DNA of 64,000 nucleotides from Paraburkholderia podalyriae (GTDB lineage: Bacteria > Pseudomonadota > Gammaproteobacteria > Burkholderiales > Burkholderiaceae): contig NZ_VZQQ01000011.1 of assembly GCF_014397785.1 (NCBI RefSeq), positions 161,402-225,401 of the forward strand, in the 5' to 3' direction. The notes below the pieces were generated by a model. It searched no databases, was not told the DNA's origin, and saw nothing but the letters and a program-made list of their open reading frames with translations. Positions 18,513-27,513 of the stretch are shown piece by piece. The translations under genes and the position numbers were made by a program. The first letter of the stretch is position 1; each line of letters opens with the position of its first letter.

Positions 18513-18839
18513 ATGGACCACACTGGGACTACGATTTCGGGATCATCGCAGGCTGCGTTGGTCGACCACGACATCGCGCACATCACGCGCGCCATGCACG
18601 TATCGTTGCGTGGCGATTTTGGCGGTCCGATCTTGCCGGCCACCTATTGGCGCAAACGGCTGACCGATCTGCTCGACAGCGGCCAGCTCTCTGCCGCGCA
18701 ATCGCACAAGGTCGACAGCCTGCTGCTGCAGCTCGATCTGCTCGCCTCGACGCCGCTGCCCGAATGGGAACGCTTCGCGCCCGCCCCGACCACGCCTTTC
18801 CGGCCGGCTGCCCCGGTGAAGAAGGTGAAGCCGGCCTAG
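18513..18839 (+). CDS. Hypothetical protein
   Basis: A 108-residue soluble protein without a recognised domain. It has a predicted helical middle (TYWRKRLTDLLDSGQLSAAQ) and a Pro/Ala-rich tail ending in Lys-rich residues. The ribosome binding site is strong (CAGGGAGGAGCC just before ATG), so it is very likely translated. No functional context is offered by its neighbours. Confidence 0.7.
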   Translation: MDHTGTTISGSSQAALVDHDIAHITRAMHVSLRGDFGGPILPATYWRKRLTDLLDSGQLSAAQSHKVDSLLLQLDLLASTPLPEWERFAPAPTTPFRPAAPVKKVKPA

Positions 18840-19151
18840 CTCGCCCGTCCGCTACATCGCCTCTACACCCGCCGAACCCGCGCGCGTGCCGCCAAGCCGG
18901 CACCCGGCTCGTCGTGCAGGCCGCAAAAAAACGGCCGCGCACGAAGTCGCGGCCGCCAACACACGTCGCAACGCAGGAAACGAGCGTCACCCGACAAGCG
19001 TACATGCGCATTCGTGACAGGCATGTTTCACCGCAGACAAACGCAGCGCCGCGCCGTATCGCGAAAAAATCCTGATCAATAGGCGCTAAAATAGGGAAAT
19101 GGGACGACCTTAGGTCATAATGTCCGCAAAAATTCCCAGCAAGGACGCCAC
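18840..19151. other. Region upstream of the cytosine methyltransferase gene
   Basis: This 312-bp region has no credible protein gene. It contains a minus-strand intrinsic terminator at 18925-18955 and, close to the methyltransferase start, the perfect odd palindrome GACCTTAGGTC (19106-19116) next to CATAAT (19116-19121), a possible -10. The palindrome is a candidate operator for the methyltransferase's own helix-turn-helix. Confidence 0.45.
18925..18955 (-). terminator. Intrinsic terminator on the minus strand with no obvious gene
   Basis: The arms CGGCCGCG (18932-18939) and CGCGGCCG (18948-18955) are perfect and on the minus strand are followed by seven T residues (18925-18931). No minus-strand protein gene ends here, which raises the possibility of an antisense or small RNA starting between here and the methyltransferase gene. 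Confidence 0.6.
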
Positions 19152-20456
19152 GTGACCCTCGTCGCCCCGTTCGACCTGCTCAAGCAGGCGCGCGCCCGTT
19201 TCACCCAACGCGAAATCGCCGCGCATGTCGGCAAGGACATCAAGACGGTGCGTCGCTGGGAAAAAGGTGAAACGCCTTGTCCCGCGATGCTGGAGCCCGC
19301 GTTGCGCGATCTGCTGCGGCAAGGCGCGCGTGAGGCGCAACACGGGGGCGAGGCGGCGCGGTTTCGCTTCATCGATCTGTTCGCGGGTATCGGCGGTATT
19401 CGCATGGGCTTCGAGGCGCACGGCGGCGAATGCGTGTTCACCAGCGAGTGGAACGAGTTCTCCACGCGCACGTATCGTGAAAACTACGGTGAAAACCACG
19501 GCGACAACGCCGCCAGCAGCAGCGCGCACACGCTGATCGGCGACATCGTCACGTTTCCCGCCGAAGACGTGCCGAGCCACGACGTGCTCCTGGGTGGCTT
19601 TCCGTGCCAGCCGTTTTCGATCGCCGGCGTCAGCAAGAAAAACGCGCTGGGCCGGCCCCACGGCTTCGAATGCACGACCCAGGGGACGCTCTTTTTCGAC
19701 GTCGCGCGCATCATCGCCGCGAAACGCCCCGCCGCGTTCCTGCTTGAAAACGTGAAAAACCTGCTGTCGCACGACAAAGGCCGCACCTTCGACGTGATCC
19801 TGCAAACGCTGCGCGACGAGCTTGGCTACGAGGTGCATTACCGCGTGATCGATGGTCAGCATTTCACGCCGCAGCATCGCGAACGCATCATCATCGTCGG
19901 CTTTCGCGGCAAAACCTCGTTCACATGGGACGACCTGCGCCTACCCGAGCAGGCTCCGCGGCTCGGCGCGATCCTGCATCGCACGGACGGCACGGAACCG
20001 GTGCTGCCGTGGGACCACGACCGCTTCTTCGACCATGTCGCGCGCCGCGTGCAGCCGAAGTACACGCTCACCCCGAAGCTGTGGGCGTATCTGCAGAACT
20101 ACGCGGCCAAGCATCGCGCGGCGGGCAACGGCTTCGGTTTCGGCATCGCGTATCCGGATAGCGTGACGCGCACGCTGTCGGCGCGCTATCACAAGGACGG
20201 CTCCGAAATTCTGGTCTATCAGGGCGAGGCGCTTCGCCCGCGTCGTCTGACGCCGCGCGAATGCGCGCGCCTGATGGGCTTTCCCGACACCTTCAGGATT
20301 CCGGTCAGCGATACGCAGGCCTACCGTCAGTTCGGCAACAGCGTCGTGATGCCGGTGATGCGCGAAGTGGCGCGTATCATGCTGCCGCATGTGCAAACCC
20401 TGCTCGCCCACCCGACCCGCGATGCGTCGAAACACTCCCTGCCGCTCCACGCATGA
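19152..20456 (+). CDS. Dcm-like DNA (cytosine-5) methyltransferase with N-terminal HTH
   Basis: A 434-residue protein. Residues about 1-55 form a helix-turn-helix (FTQREIAAHVGKDIKTVRRW). The catalytic domain follows with FIDLFAGIGGIRMGFE (SAM binding), GGFPCQPFSIAG (catalytic Cys), LLENVKNLL (ENV) and QHRERIIIVGFR, and closes with RQFGNSVVMPVM. The layout, including the N-terminal HTH, matches E. coli Dcm and EcoRII/SsoII-type enzymes. The target sequence cannot be read from the protein; CCWGG is plausible by analogy and because vsr follows. No restriction enzyme gene is adjacent, so it is a solitary methyltransferase. GTG 19152 is the most upstream start consistent with the HTH. Confidence 0.93.
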   Translation: MTLVAPFDLLKQARARFTQREIAAHVGKDIKTVRRWEKGETPCPAMLEPALRDLLRQGAREAQHGGEAARFRFIDLFAGIGGIRMGFEAHGGECVFTSEWNEFSTRTYRENYGENHGDNAASSSAHTLIGDIVTFPAEDVPSHDVLLGGFPCQPFSIAGVSKKNALGRPHGFECTTQGTLFFDVARIIAAKRPAAFLLENVKNLLSHDKGRTFDVILQTLRDELGYEVHYRVIDGQHFTPQHRERIIIVGFRGKTSFTWDDLRLPEQAPRLGAILHRTDGTEPVLPWDHDRFFDHVARRVQPKYTLTPKLWAYLQNYAAKHRAAGNGFGFGIAYPDSVTRTLSARYHKDGSEILVYQGEALRPRRLTPRECARLMGFPDTFRIPVSDTQAYRQFGNSVVMPVMREVARIMLPHVQTLLAHPTRDASKHSLPLHA

Positions 20457-20486
20457 GCGGCCGCGCGACTCGTTGACCCGTTGACG

Positions 20487-20933
20487 ATGATCGATATCGT
20501 CGATAACGCGACGCGCAGTCGGATGATGTCCGGCATTCGCGGCCGCAACACCAAGCCCGAGGTTCTGATCCGCAGCCTGCTGCATCGACAGGGCCTGCGC
20601 TTCAGGCTCGACGCGCGCGATCTGCCCGGCCGCCCCGACATCGTGCTGCCGCGTTATCGCGCGGTGGTGCTCGTGCACGGCTGCTTCTGGCATGGCCACG
20701 ACTGTCATCTGTTCAAATGGCCGCAGACGCGGCCCGAGTTCTGGCGCGACAAGATCGGCCGCAATCGCAGCAACGACGACAAGGTGCGCGCCGCGCTGCT
20801 CGCGGGCGGCTGGCGCGTCGCCGTCGTGTGGGAATGCGCTTTGCGGGGCGCGAATCGCGATATCGCGGGCGTGATCGAGCGGCTCGTCGCGTGGATCAGA
20901 AGCGACGCGCCCGAGTTCGAGGAACGCGGCTAA
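20487..20933 (+). CDS. vsr: Very short patch repair endonuclease
   Basis: A 148-residue T:G mismatch endonuclease that nicks 5' of the mismatched T produced by deamination of 5-methylcytosine. The match to E. coli Vsr is clear throughout: NATRSRMMSGIRGRNTKPE, LPGRPDIVLP (catalytic Asp), VHGCFWHGHDCHLFKWP (zinc and catalytic His residues), FWRDKIGRN and VVWECALRG. It lies 30 bp after the methyltransferase stop in the same orientation, as in dcm-vsr, so the pair should be co-transcribed. ATG 20487 is chosen over TTG 20481. Confidence 0.96.
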   Translation: MIDIVDNATRSRMMSGIRGRNTKPEVLIRSLLHRQGLRFRLDARDLPGRPDIVLPRYRAVVLVHGCFWHGHDCHLFKWPQTRPEFWRDKIGRNRSNDDKVRAALLAGGWRVAVVWECALRGANRDIAGVIERLVAWIRSDAPEFEERG

Positions 20934-21174
20934 AACCACGCGCGAGCTGCCCGGCTCGCGCGAGTCTCGCGGCCGCTGGTGATACACTCGAAAAGCTTAC
21001 CCGGAGCGCTTTCGAAGTGCCTTCCAGGCACGCTTCGGCGGCGTTTTGCGGGAGCTTTCCCGGCGCTTTCACGGCACGTCCTCACGCATGTCGGCATGCC
21101 ACGAGATGCGCGTCGCCCGCCGCGACATCGCGCACTCCGACGATCCCAGAACCAATCAACAAGGGAGGCACATC

Positions 21175-21678
21175 ATGGCTGACTTCCGTCTCTGGTCCGA
21201 CGAATTTCCCACCAACGGCTTCATGCCGAAAGCCCACGAGTACAACGACAAGGCGTTCGGCGTCGACGGCGAGAACATCTCGCCGTCGCTGCAATGGGAA
21301 GCGCCGCCCGCGGATACGCTAAGCTTCGCGCTCACCGTTCACGACCCCGACGCGCCGACCGGCAGCGGCTTCTGGCACTGGGTCGTCGTCAACATTCCGG
21401 CCGACGCGCGCTCGCTGCCGCGCAACGCCGGCAAGGCCGACGGCTCGCTATTGCCGCAGGGCGCGATGCAGGTGCGCAACGACTACGGGACGGTCGGCTT
21501 CGGCGGCGCCGCGCCGCCGCGCGGCGATCGCACGCATCGCTATATCTTCCGGCTGCATGCGCTGAAGGTGCCGCATCTGCCGGTCAGCGCGGACACCACC
21601 AACGCGGTCGCGCGCTTCATGACGCACCTCAACGAAATCGACTCGACGACCCATACGGGCCTTTACGAACTCAAATAA
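21175..21678 (+). CDS. YbhB/YbcL-type phosphatidylethanolamine-binding-like protein
   Basis: A 167-residue protein of the bacterial PEBP/Raf-kinase-inhibitor-like family. Typical segments are NISPSLQWEAPP, LTVHDPDAPTGSGFWHWVVVNIP and GGAAPPRGDRTHRYIFRLHAL. There is no signal peptide, so it is cytosolic. The biochemical role of bacterial members is not settled. The ribosome binding site AAGGGAGG lies at normal distance from ATG 21175. Confidence 0.92.
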   Translation: MADFRLWSDEFPTNGFMPKAHEYNDKAFGVDGENISPSLQWEAPPADTLSFALTVHDPDAPTGSGFWHWVVVNIPADARSLPRNAGKADGSLLPQGAMQVRNDYGTVGFGGAAPPRGDRTHRYIFRLHALKVPHLPVSADTTNAVARFMTHLNEIDSTTHTGLYELK

Positions 21679-21796
21679 CGCGCAGGCGGCGCCGGCGCTC
21701 TGATAACGCCGGCGCCGGGCCGACCGATACGCCCGCAGCGGCCAGCGTGTGAGCCGCGCACCGGCGCGCCAACATCTCCGACAAATCAAACAATCG

Positions 21797-23215
21797 ATGC
21801 ACGCACCCTCCCCGCGCACGGACGGCCCGACCGCCTCCGCTTCCCGCTTCGAAGGCAAGGACCTCGGCCTGCCGGTTCCACAACGCTACTGGGCGATGCT
21901 CGTCATCGCGCTGTCGCTGACGCTCGCGGTGCTCGACAGCGCGATCGCCAACGTCGCGCTGCCGACGATCGCGCGCAACCTCCACGCGAGCGCCGCCGCG
22001 TCGATCTGGGTCGTCAACGCGTATCAGCTCGCGATCACGATCACGCTGCTGCCGCTCGCGTCGCTCGGCGACCGCATCGGCTACCGGCGCATTTATCTGT
22101 CGGGCCTGATCCTGTTCACGGTCGCGTCGTTTGGCTGCGCGCTGTCGAACTCGCTGGCGATGCTCGCGCTCGCGCGCGTGATCCAGGGGTTCGGCGCGGC
22201 CGGCATCATGAGCGTGAACACCGCGCTCGTGCGCATGATCTATCCGCCGTCGCAGCTCGGGCGCGGCGTCGCGATCAACGCGATGGTGGTGGCGGTGTCG
22301 TCGGCGGTCGGACCGACGGTCGCCTCGGGCGTGCTCGCCGTCGCGACGTGGCCGTGGCTGTTCGCGATCAACGTGCCGATCGGGATAGCGGCGATCGTCG
22401 GCGGCTTCAAGGCGCTGCCGATGAACCCCGGCCACGAATCGCCATACGACTATCTGAGCGCGGTGATGAACGCGTTCGTGTTCGGCCTGCTGATTTTCGC
22501 GGTCGATGGCCTCGGCCACGGCGAGCGTTTCGGCTACGTGACGCTCGAGGCGCTCGGCGCACTCGTGATCGGCTACTTCTTCGTACGTCGACAACTGACG
22601 CGGTCCGCGCCGCTGCTGCCGATCGATCTGCTACGCATTCCGGTGTTCGCGCTGTCGGTCGGCACGTCGGTCTGTTCGTTCTGCGCGCAGATGCTCGCGT
22701 TCGTGTCGCTGCCGTTCCTGCTGCAGGACAGGCTCGGCCTGTCGCAGGTCGAGACGGGTCTTTTGATGACGCCGTGGCCCGCGATCATCATCATCGCGGC
22801 GCCCGTTTCCGGCGTGCTGTCGGACAGGATCTCGGCCGGCTGGCTCGGCGGCGTCGGGCTCGCCGCGATGACGGTCGGTCTGCTGTTGCTCGCGACGCTC
22901 GGGCCTCACCCCGCCGCGCTGCAGATATCGTGGCGCATGGCGCTGTGCGGCGCGGGCTTCGGCATCTTCCAGTCGCCGAACAATCGCACGATGCTGTCGT
23001 CCGCGCCGCGCGAACGCAGCGGCGGCGCGAGCGGCATGCTCGGCACCGCGCGCCTGACCGGACAAACGCTCGGCGCGGCGCTGGTCGCGCTGATTTTTGG
23101 GGTTGCGCCGCAGAACGGGACGATCATTGCGCTGTATGTGGCCGCGGGGTTCTCGGCGCTCGCGGCGGTCGTCAGCACGATGCGGGTCATGCAGAAGGTG
23201 ACGCAGCCGGCTTGA
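21797..23215 (+). CDS. MFS drug exporter, DHA2 (14-helix) type
   Basis: A 472-residue inner-membrane transporter. The family motif A-like loop LGDRIGYRRIYLSG and motif C region (ALSLTLAVLDSAIANVALP at the first helix, VSSAVGPTVASG later) place it with EmrB/QacA-type drug:proton antiporters. About 14 hydrophobic segments are readable. No membrane-fusion protein or regulator gene is adjacent, so its substrate is unknown. ATG 21797 is preferred to an upstream GTG at 21749 because the extra residues are not family-like. Confidence 0.88.
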   Translation: MHAPSPRTDGPTASASRFEGKDLGLPVPQRYWAMLVIALSLTLAVLDSAIANVALPTIARNLHASAAASIWVVNAYQLAITITLLPLASLGDRIGYRRIYLSGLILFTVASFGCALSNSLAMLALARVIQGFGAAGIMSVNTALVRMIYPPSQLGRGVAINAMVVAVSSAVGPTVASGVLAVATWPWLFAINVPIGIAAIVGGFKALPMNPGHESPYDYLSAVMNAFVFGLLIFAVDGLGHGERFGYVTLEALGALVIGYFFVRRQLTRSAPLLPIDLLRIPVFALSVGTSVCSFCAQMLAFVSLPFLLQDRLGLSQVETGLLMTPWPAIIIIAAPVSGVLSDRISAGWLGGVGLAAMTVGLLLLATLGPHPAALQISWRMALCGAGFGIFQSPNNRTMLSSAPRERSGGASGMLGTARLTGQTLGAALVALIFGVAPQNGTIIALYVAAGFSALAAVVSTMRVMQKVTQPA

Positions 23216-23247
23216 GCGCTGGGATCGTTACACGCTCAACGCATACG

Positions 23248-23283
23248 AAAAAGGGCGCGCATTGCGCGACGCGCGCCCTTTTT
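23248..23283 (+). terminator. Bidirectional intrinsic terminator between exporter and otsA
   Basis: AAAAAGGGCGCGC (23248-23260) pairs perfectly with GCGCGCCCTTTTT (23271-23283). A-run and T-run flank the stem symmetrically, so it can stop transcripts from both converging genes. Confidence 0.9.
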
Positions 23284-23361
23284 GCTTCGATCTTCGCTGC
23301 CATTCCATTCACGACGTGACCGGCGCGCATGCATCCCGCTCACGCGGGCCGCACTGTCCGC

Positions 23362-24789
23362 TCAGGACGATGCCGTCACGTCAGCGAGCTTTACCGCTTT
23401 GGCCGTCACCGAAGACGCGGTCGCGACGTGGCGCAGATCATCGAGCAACGTATCGCGCCATACCGACAGGTTGCTCTCGCGCATCGGCTCCATCATGTCC
23501 GCATGGCGCGCCTGACGCTCGGCGAGCGGCATCGATAATGCGCGTTCGAGCGCTTCGGCCATCTGCGACAGATCGAACGGATTGACGACGAGCGCGCCCG
23601 GCAGTTGCTCGGCCGCGCCCGCGAATTGCGACAGCACGAGCACGCCCGGATCGGCCGGATCCTGCGACGCAACGTACTCCTTGGCCACCAGATTCATGCC
23701 GTCGCGCAGCGGCGTAACATAGCCGACCTGAGACTGGCGGAACAGCGCCATCAGCAGATTGCGCTCGTACTTGCGATTCAGATACTGGATCGGCGTCCAG
23801 TCGAGCTGCGCGAACCGTCCGTTGATGCGGCCCGCCTCGCCTTCGAGCGTTTGCCGGATGCGCTGATAGGTCTGCACGTCGGCGCGCGTCGGCGGCGCGA
23901 TCTGCACGAGCGACACGCGGCCATGCCAGCCGGGCGCGTTCTGCAACAGCCGCTCGAAAGCCTGAAAGCGCTCGACCAGTCCCTTCGAATAATCGAGCCG
24001 GTCGACGCTCATGATCAGCTTGCGCCCGCGCATGCCGTCGCGCAGGCTGCGCACCGCCTTGCGGTCGGTGAACTGCTCGGCGGCTTTCGCGATCGCATCG
24101 GGGTAGATGCCGATCGGATACGCGCCGACCTTCAGGAAGCGGTTGTACGCGTGCACCATGCCGTCTTCGCTCGACGTGCCGTGCTGACCGCGTTCGATAT
24201 AGTCGACGAACGACTGGCGATCCGCCTCGGTTTGAAAGCCGATTACGTCGTAGCTGCACATCGCCTTGACGAGTTCCTCATGCGGCGGAATCGTGCGCAA
24301 CACTTCGGGCACCGGAAACGGAATGTGCAGGAAAAAACCGATTGGATTCTTCACGCCGAGTTCGCGCAGGCAATGCGCGAACGGCAGCAGATGGTAGTCG
24401 TGCACCCAGATGATGTCGCTGGGCTTCAGCAGTTCCTTGAGCTGCTTCGCGAGCGTCGCGTTCACGCGCTGGTAGCCGGCGTAGTCCTGGCGGTCGTAGC
24501 GCGACAGGTCGTTGCGATAGTGGAAGGTCGGCCACAACGTGGTATTCGAAAAGCCGCGGTAATACTCGTCGTAATCGCGCTTGGTGAGGCCCACCGTCGC
24601 GTAGGTGACGTTGCCCTGCTTCTCGATGACGGGCGCGGATGGCTCACTGACCGTTTCGCCGCTCCAGCCGAACCAGACGCCGCCGGTTTCCTTCAATGCG
24701 TCCAGCACGCCGATCGCGAGTCCGCCTGCGGCCGGACGCGCTTCCTGAATCGGTGCGACACGATTCGATACCACGATCAATCTGCTCAT
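23362..24789 (-). CDS. otsA: Alpha,alpha-trehalose-phosphate synthase (UDP-forming)
   Basis: A 475-residue GT20 glycosyltransferase making trehalose 6-phosphate from UDP-glucose and glucose 6-phosphate. Recognisable motifs are RLIVVSNRVAP, GVWFGWSGE, WVHDYHLLPFA, SVDRLDYSKGL and TPLRDGMNLVAKEY. There is no OtsB phosphatase domain and no otsB gene in the window. Trehalose is an osmotic and desiccation protectant. The upstream A/T-rich region has a small palindrome (CCGATAT at 24851-24857, ATATCGG at 24863-24869) that could be regulatory. ATG 24789 is the family start. Confidence 0.95.
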   Translation of the reverse strand: MSRLIVVSNRVAPIQEARPAAGGLAIGVLDALKETGGVWFGWSGETVSEPSAPVIEKQGNVTYATVGLTKRDYDEYYRGFSNTTLWPTFHYRNDLSRYDRQDYAGYQRVNATLAKQLKELLKPSDIIWVHDYHLLPFAHCLRELGVKNPIGFFLHIPFPVPEVLRTIPPHEELVKAMCSYDVIGFQTEADRQSFVDYIERGQHGTSSEDGMVHAYNRFLKVGAYPIGIYPDAIAKAAEQFTDRKAVRSLRDGMRGRKLIMSVDRLDYSKGLVERFQAFERLLQNAPGWHGRVSLVQIAPPTRADVQTYQRIRQTLEGEAGRINGRFAQLDWTPIQYLNRKYERNLLMALFRQSQVGYVTPLRDGMNLVAKEYVASQDPADPGVLVLSQFAGAAEQLPGALVVNPFDLSQMAEALERALSMPLAERQARHADMMEPMRESNLSVWRDTLLDDLRHVATASSVTAKAVKLADVTASS

Positions 24790-25020
24790 TAGTGCTCCAT
24801 TGTTTCGTTGTATGCGGAAATGTGCCAAAACGGTGCATGCAAATGACGTGCCGATATATGAGATATCGGAAATTAAATTGTATGAAAATGTGACGGACGA
24901 GCTAAACCCCCGCGAGCATCATCGGTCGCGAAGGAGATTTTTCTTTTTTATGTGACGAAAGAAGGTCTTTGTTACCGGCAATCGCGGTCGTCGCGGCGCC
25001 TCGCCCGGTGCTGTGCTGCT

Positions 25021-25233
25021 TCAGGCGTCCTGCTCCGAGCCGAGATCGCGTTGGTATTCAAGGCCTTCCTGACGTACACCGCCCTGGTTGTGCTCGCCGT
25101 CCGGCGGCGTATGCGGAGCGATCCGATTCTGCGCGGCCGGGTCCGGCGACTCCGCCGGCTCGGTCTTGACGTCAGCCGGCCGGGGTTCACGTTTGGAGTG
25201 CCGCGCGGAACGTCGCAATGCGGGATGTCTCAT
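25021..25233 (-). CDS. Small charged hypothetical protein
   Basis: A possible 70-residue hydrophilic protein, basic at the N-terminus and acidic, Gln/Glu/Pro-rich towards the C-terminus, with no recognised domain and probably disordered. Support comes from a GGAGA ribosome binding site eight bases before ATG 25233 and from lying in the same orientation as the next two genes upstream. A chance reading frame cannot be excluded in this G/C-rich DNA. Confidence 0.45.
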   Translation of the reverse strand: MRHPALRRSARHSKREPRPADVKTEPAESPDPAAQNRIAPHTPPDGEHNQGGVRQEGLEYQRDLGSEQDA

Positions 25234-25434
25234 GATCGTGTCTCCGGCGCAAGCCTGCCGCCTGTCGCGGCACCCCTACAGTCTAGGGGGCGAAATCGTA
25301 TATTGCCGGTAAAACATGCGCCGGCTTTGTAACAAATACAGCAATCGGCCGCACCGGACCGGAATAGGGGACCCCGTGCGATGCGGCAGCGGTCGGATCG
25401 GGGGCGGGACGGTGCGCCGGCACCGAGCGTCGCA

Positions 25435-25692
25435 TCAGCATTGCAGCGGTCGGTGTCGAAGGTCGCCGGCCTGAGGCGTTTGCGTCGGCTGCGGCGGCGG
25501 ATCACCGATGGGCGGCGTGACCGGTTCGAAGGGTTCAACGGGGTCCGGTGTCGGGCCGGGAACCGTGTCGGGTTCGCCGGGATCCGGTGGCGCGGTCGGA
25601 GGCGGAGTGGGCGGCTCGATCGGCTCGGGCCGGTGAGCACGCATCGGCTGAGACGGCGCCGGAACGGCTGCGGAATGCGGCATGTGCGGCAT
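25435..25692 (-). CDS. Small proline-rich protein
   Basis: An 85-residue protein with nearly a third Pro, in stretches such as PIEPPTPPPTAPPDPGEPD and EPVTPPIGDPPPQPTQ, implying an extended disordered chain. No signal peptide or membrane helix is visible. The start at 25692 has GAGG eight bases upstream. It follows the sigma-54 response regulator gene by about 120 bp on the same strand. Function unknown. Confidence 0.55.
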   Translation of the reverse strand: MPHMPHSAAVPAPSQPMRAHRPEPIEPPTPPPTAPPDPGEPDTVPGPTPDPVEPFEPVTPPIGDPPPQPTQTPQAGDLRHRPLQC

Positions 25693-25812
25693 GTCGATGA
25701 CCTCGTTGTGCGTTCCCTAGGAGCGCAGCAAGGCCTGTGCCGTTAGCGTGCCCGCCCGGCATCCCGGACGGGCGGTTGCTGATGCGGCAGACAACGTGCG
25801 AACGAGCGCGGA

Positions 25813-27213
25813 TCAGAGGTCCGCGCCGCCGAGCGCGCGCGATTCGTCGGCGGGATCGCCGTCTTCGCGGGCATCGTTGCCGTACTCGACGAGCCGGTTA
25901 TACAGCGTCTTCAGGCTGATGCCGAGAATCTCCGCGGCGCGTGTCTTCACGCCGCCGCATTGCTCGAGCGTCGCCAGAATCAGCTGACGGTCGGCTTCCG
26001 CGAGCGAGGTGCCGAACGGGATCGTGATCGCGGTGCCGGCCGCGGGCTTCGACAACGTGATCTGCAACGGCACGGTGGCCGTGCTGTCCGAATCGGCGCT
26101 CGACATGATGTGCGCACGCTGCACGTAGTTCTTCAGTTCGCGCACGTTGCCCGGCCACGGATACGACAGCAACATCTCCTTCATTGCGACCGGGAAATGC
26201 TTCTTCGTGCCGTGACGCTCGTTTAGCTCATCGAGGAACGATTGTGCGAGCAGTTCGACGTCCTTGCCGCGATCGCGCAGCGGCGGCAGGCTGATCGGAA
26301 ACACGTTCAGCCGGTGGTAAAGGTCGAGCCGCAGCTTGCCTTCGAGCACCGCCTGCTCCGGATCGCGATTGGTCGCCGCGATCAGGCGCACATCGGTTTC
26401 GATCTCCCTGGTCGTGCCGACCCGCATGAACATGCCGGTCTCCAGCACCCGCAGCAGCTTGACCTGCAGCTCGATCGGCATCTCGGTGATTTCGTCGAGA
26501 AACAGCGTGCCGCCGTTCGCGCGCTCGAAATAGCCCTTGTGCTGCCGGTCCGCGCCGGTGAACGATCCGCGTTCGTGACCGAACATTTCCGATTCGATGA
26601 GATTCGGCGAAATCGCGCCGCAGTTGACTGCGAGGAACGCGTGCTTGCGGCGTAGGCTCAGCTCGTGCAGCGTCTGCGCGGCGACTTCCTTGCCGGTGCC
26701 CGATTCGCCGACGAGCATCACCGAGGCCGCGGTAGGCGCGACGCGGCTGATCTGGTCGTAGACCTCCTGCATCGCCGGCGAATTGCCGAGCATCAGACCG
26801 AAGCGGCCCATGCGACGCAATTCGCCGCGCAGCGTGCCGATCTCGGCTTTCAGGTCGCCGGCGCGCGGCAAGCGCGACAGGATCGCCTTCACGCGCTGCA
26901 TGTTGATCGGCTTCACGAGGTAGTCGGCCGCGCCCATTTTCAGCGCGCTGACCGCCGACTCGACCGTCGCGTGGCCGGTGATCACGATCACTTCGACGCC
27001 GGAGCGCGGGTCGAGATCTTCGAACAGATCGACCCCGCTGCCGTCGGGCAGCTTCAGATCGGTGAATACGACGTCCGGTATCTGCCGGATCAGTTGAATG
27101 CGCGCTTCGCGCAGATCGCCCGCGGTGGCGGTGGTCAGCCCGTCTTCCCCGATGATGGCGGAAAGCGCCTCGCGGGTACTTGCGTCGTCATCGACAATCA
27201 GTACATGTGGCAT
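25813..27213 (-). CDS. Sigma-54-dependent response regulator (NtrC family)
   Basis: A 466-residue regulator with three domains. The receiver (about 1-120) has VLIVDDD, the phosphoacceptor Asp in VVFTDLKLP, TGHAT and YLVKP. The AAA+ domain has GESGTGKE (Walker A), the sigma-54 contact loop GSFTGA and GGTLFLDEI (Walker B). A Fis-type helix-turn-helix (TRAAEILGISLKTLYNRL) ends the protein. No histidine kinase gene is adjacent, so it is an orphan. Its DNA-binding end closely resembles that of the receiver-less activator at 28584-29639. A sigma-70-like TATAAT lies upstream at 27401-27406. Confidence 0.94.
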   Translation of the reverse strand: MPHVLIVDDDASTREALSAIIGEDGLTTATAGDLREARIQLIRQIPDVVFTDLKLPDGSGVDLFEDLDPRSGVEVIVITGHATVESAVSALKMGAADYLVKPINMQRVKAILSRLPRAGDLKAEIGTLRGELRRMGRFGLMLGNSPAMQEVYDQISRVAPTAASVMLVGESGTGKEVAAQTLHELSLRRKHAFLAVNCGAISPNLIESEMFGHERGSFTGADRQHKGYFERANGGTLFLDEITEMPIELQVKLLRVLETGMFMRVGTTREIETDVRLIAATNRDPEQAVLEGKLRLDLYHRLNVFPISLPPLRDRGKDVELLAQSFLDELNERHGTKKHFPVAMKEMLLSYPWPGNVRELKNYVQRAHIMSSADSDSTATVPLQITLSKPAAGTAITIPFGTSLAEADRQLILATLEQCGGVKTRAAEILGISLKTLYNRLVEYGNDAREDGDPADESRALGGADL

Positions 27214-27345
27214 CGCGTTTCGAAAGCCTGCAAGCGTGGGTCAGAGAATAAGCGGAACACGCCAATGGGCATGCCGCTAAACAGTCGGCTGCATGACGCG
27301 AAATCGCCGGGTGCCCGGTTCCGCCAACCATTTAGTGGAAAAATG

Positions 27346-27389
27346 CAACAATAACACGTGTATTCACGCAGATTTCCGTGTCATTGTTG
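27346..27389. promoter_or_regulatory. Long interrupted inverted repeat upstream of the response regulator gene
   Basis: CAACAATAACACG (27346-27358) and CGTGTCATTGTTG (27377-27389) are inverted copies with one mismatch in 13, separated by 18 bases. They lie just downstream of the predicted promoter, so they could be an operator or a 5'-UTR hairpin. The block is strikingly A/T-rich for this genome. Confidence 0.5.
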
Positions 27390-27400
27390 TCTATTTGCCT

Positions 27401-27429
27401 ATTATACGGCTTTATAGGATTCATTTAAC
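27401..27429 (-). promoter_or_regulatory. Putative sigma-70 promoter for the response regulator gene
   Basis: On the minus strand a perfect TATAAT (27401-27406) is preceded, 17 bases upstream, by GTTAAA (27424-27429), a weak -35. The predicted start near 27395 would give a leader of about 180 bases containing the inverted repeat at 27346-27389. Confidence 0.45.
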
Positions 27430-27513
27430 AATCCCCTTCCAGCCGCTGACCGCCGATCCGGCTGCGGCGGAGCCCTCCGGTCGCTGGCCGCCTTCGCCTG
27501 CAAGCACATCGGG

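Noticed and set aside
19152..20933. Complete restriction-modification system
   Set aside because: The partner of the methyltransferase is Vsr, a mismatch repair nuclease; no restriction endonuclease gene is adjacent.
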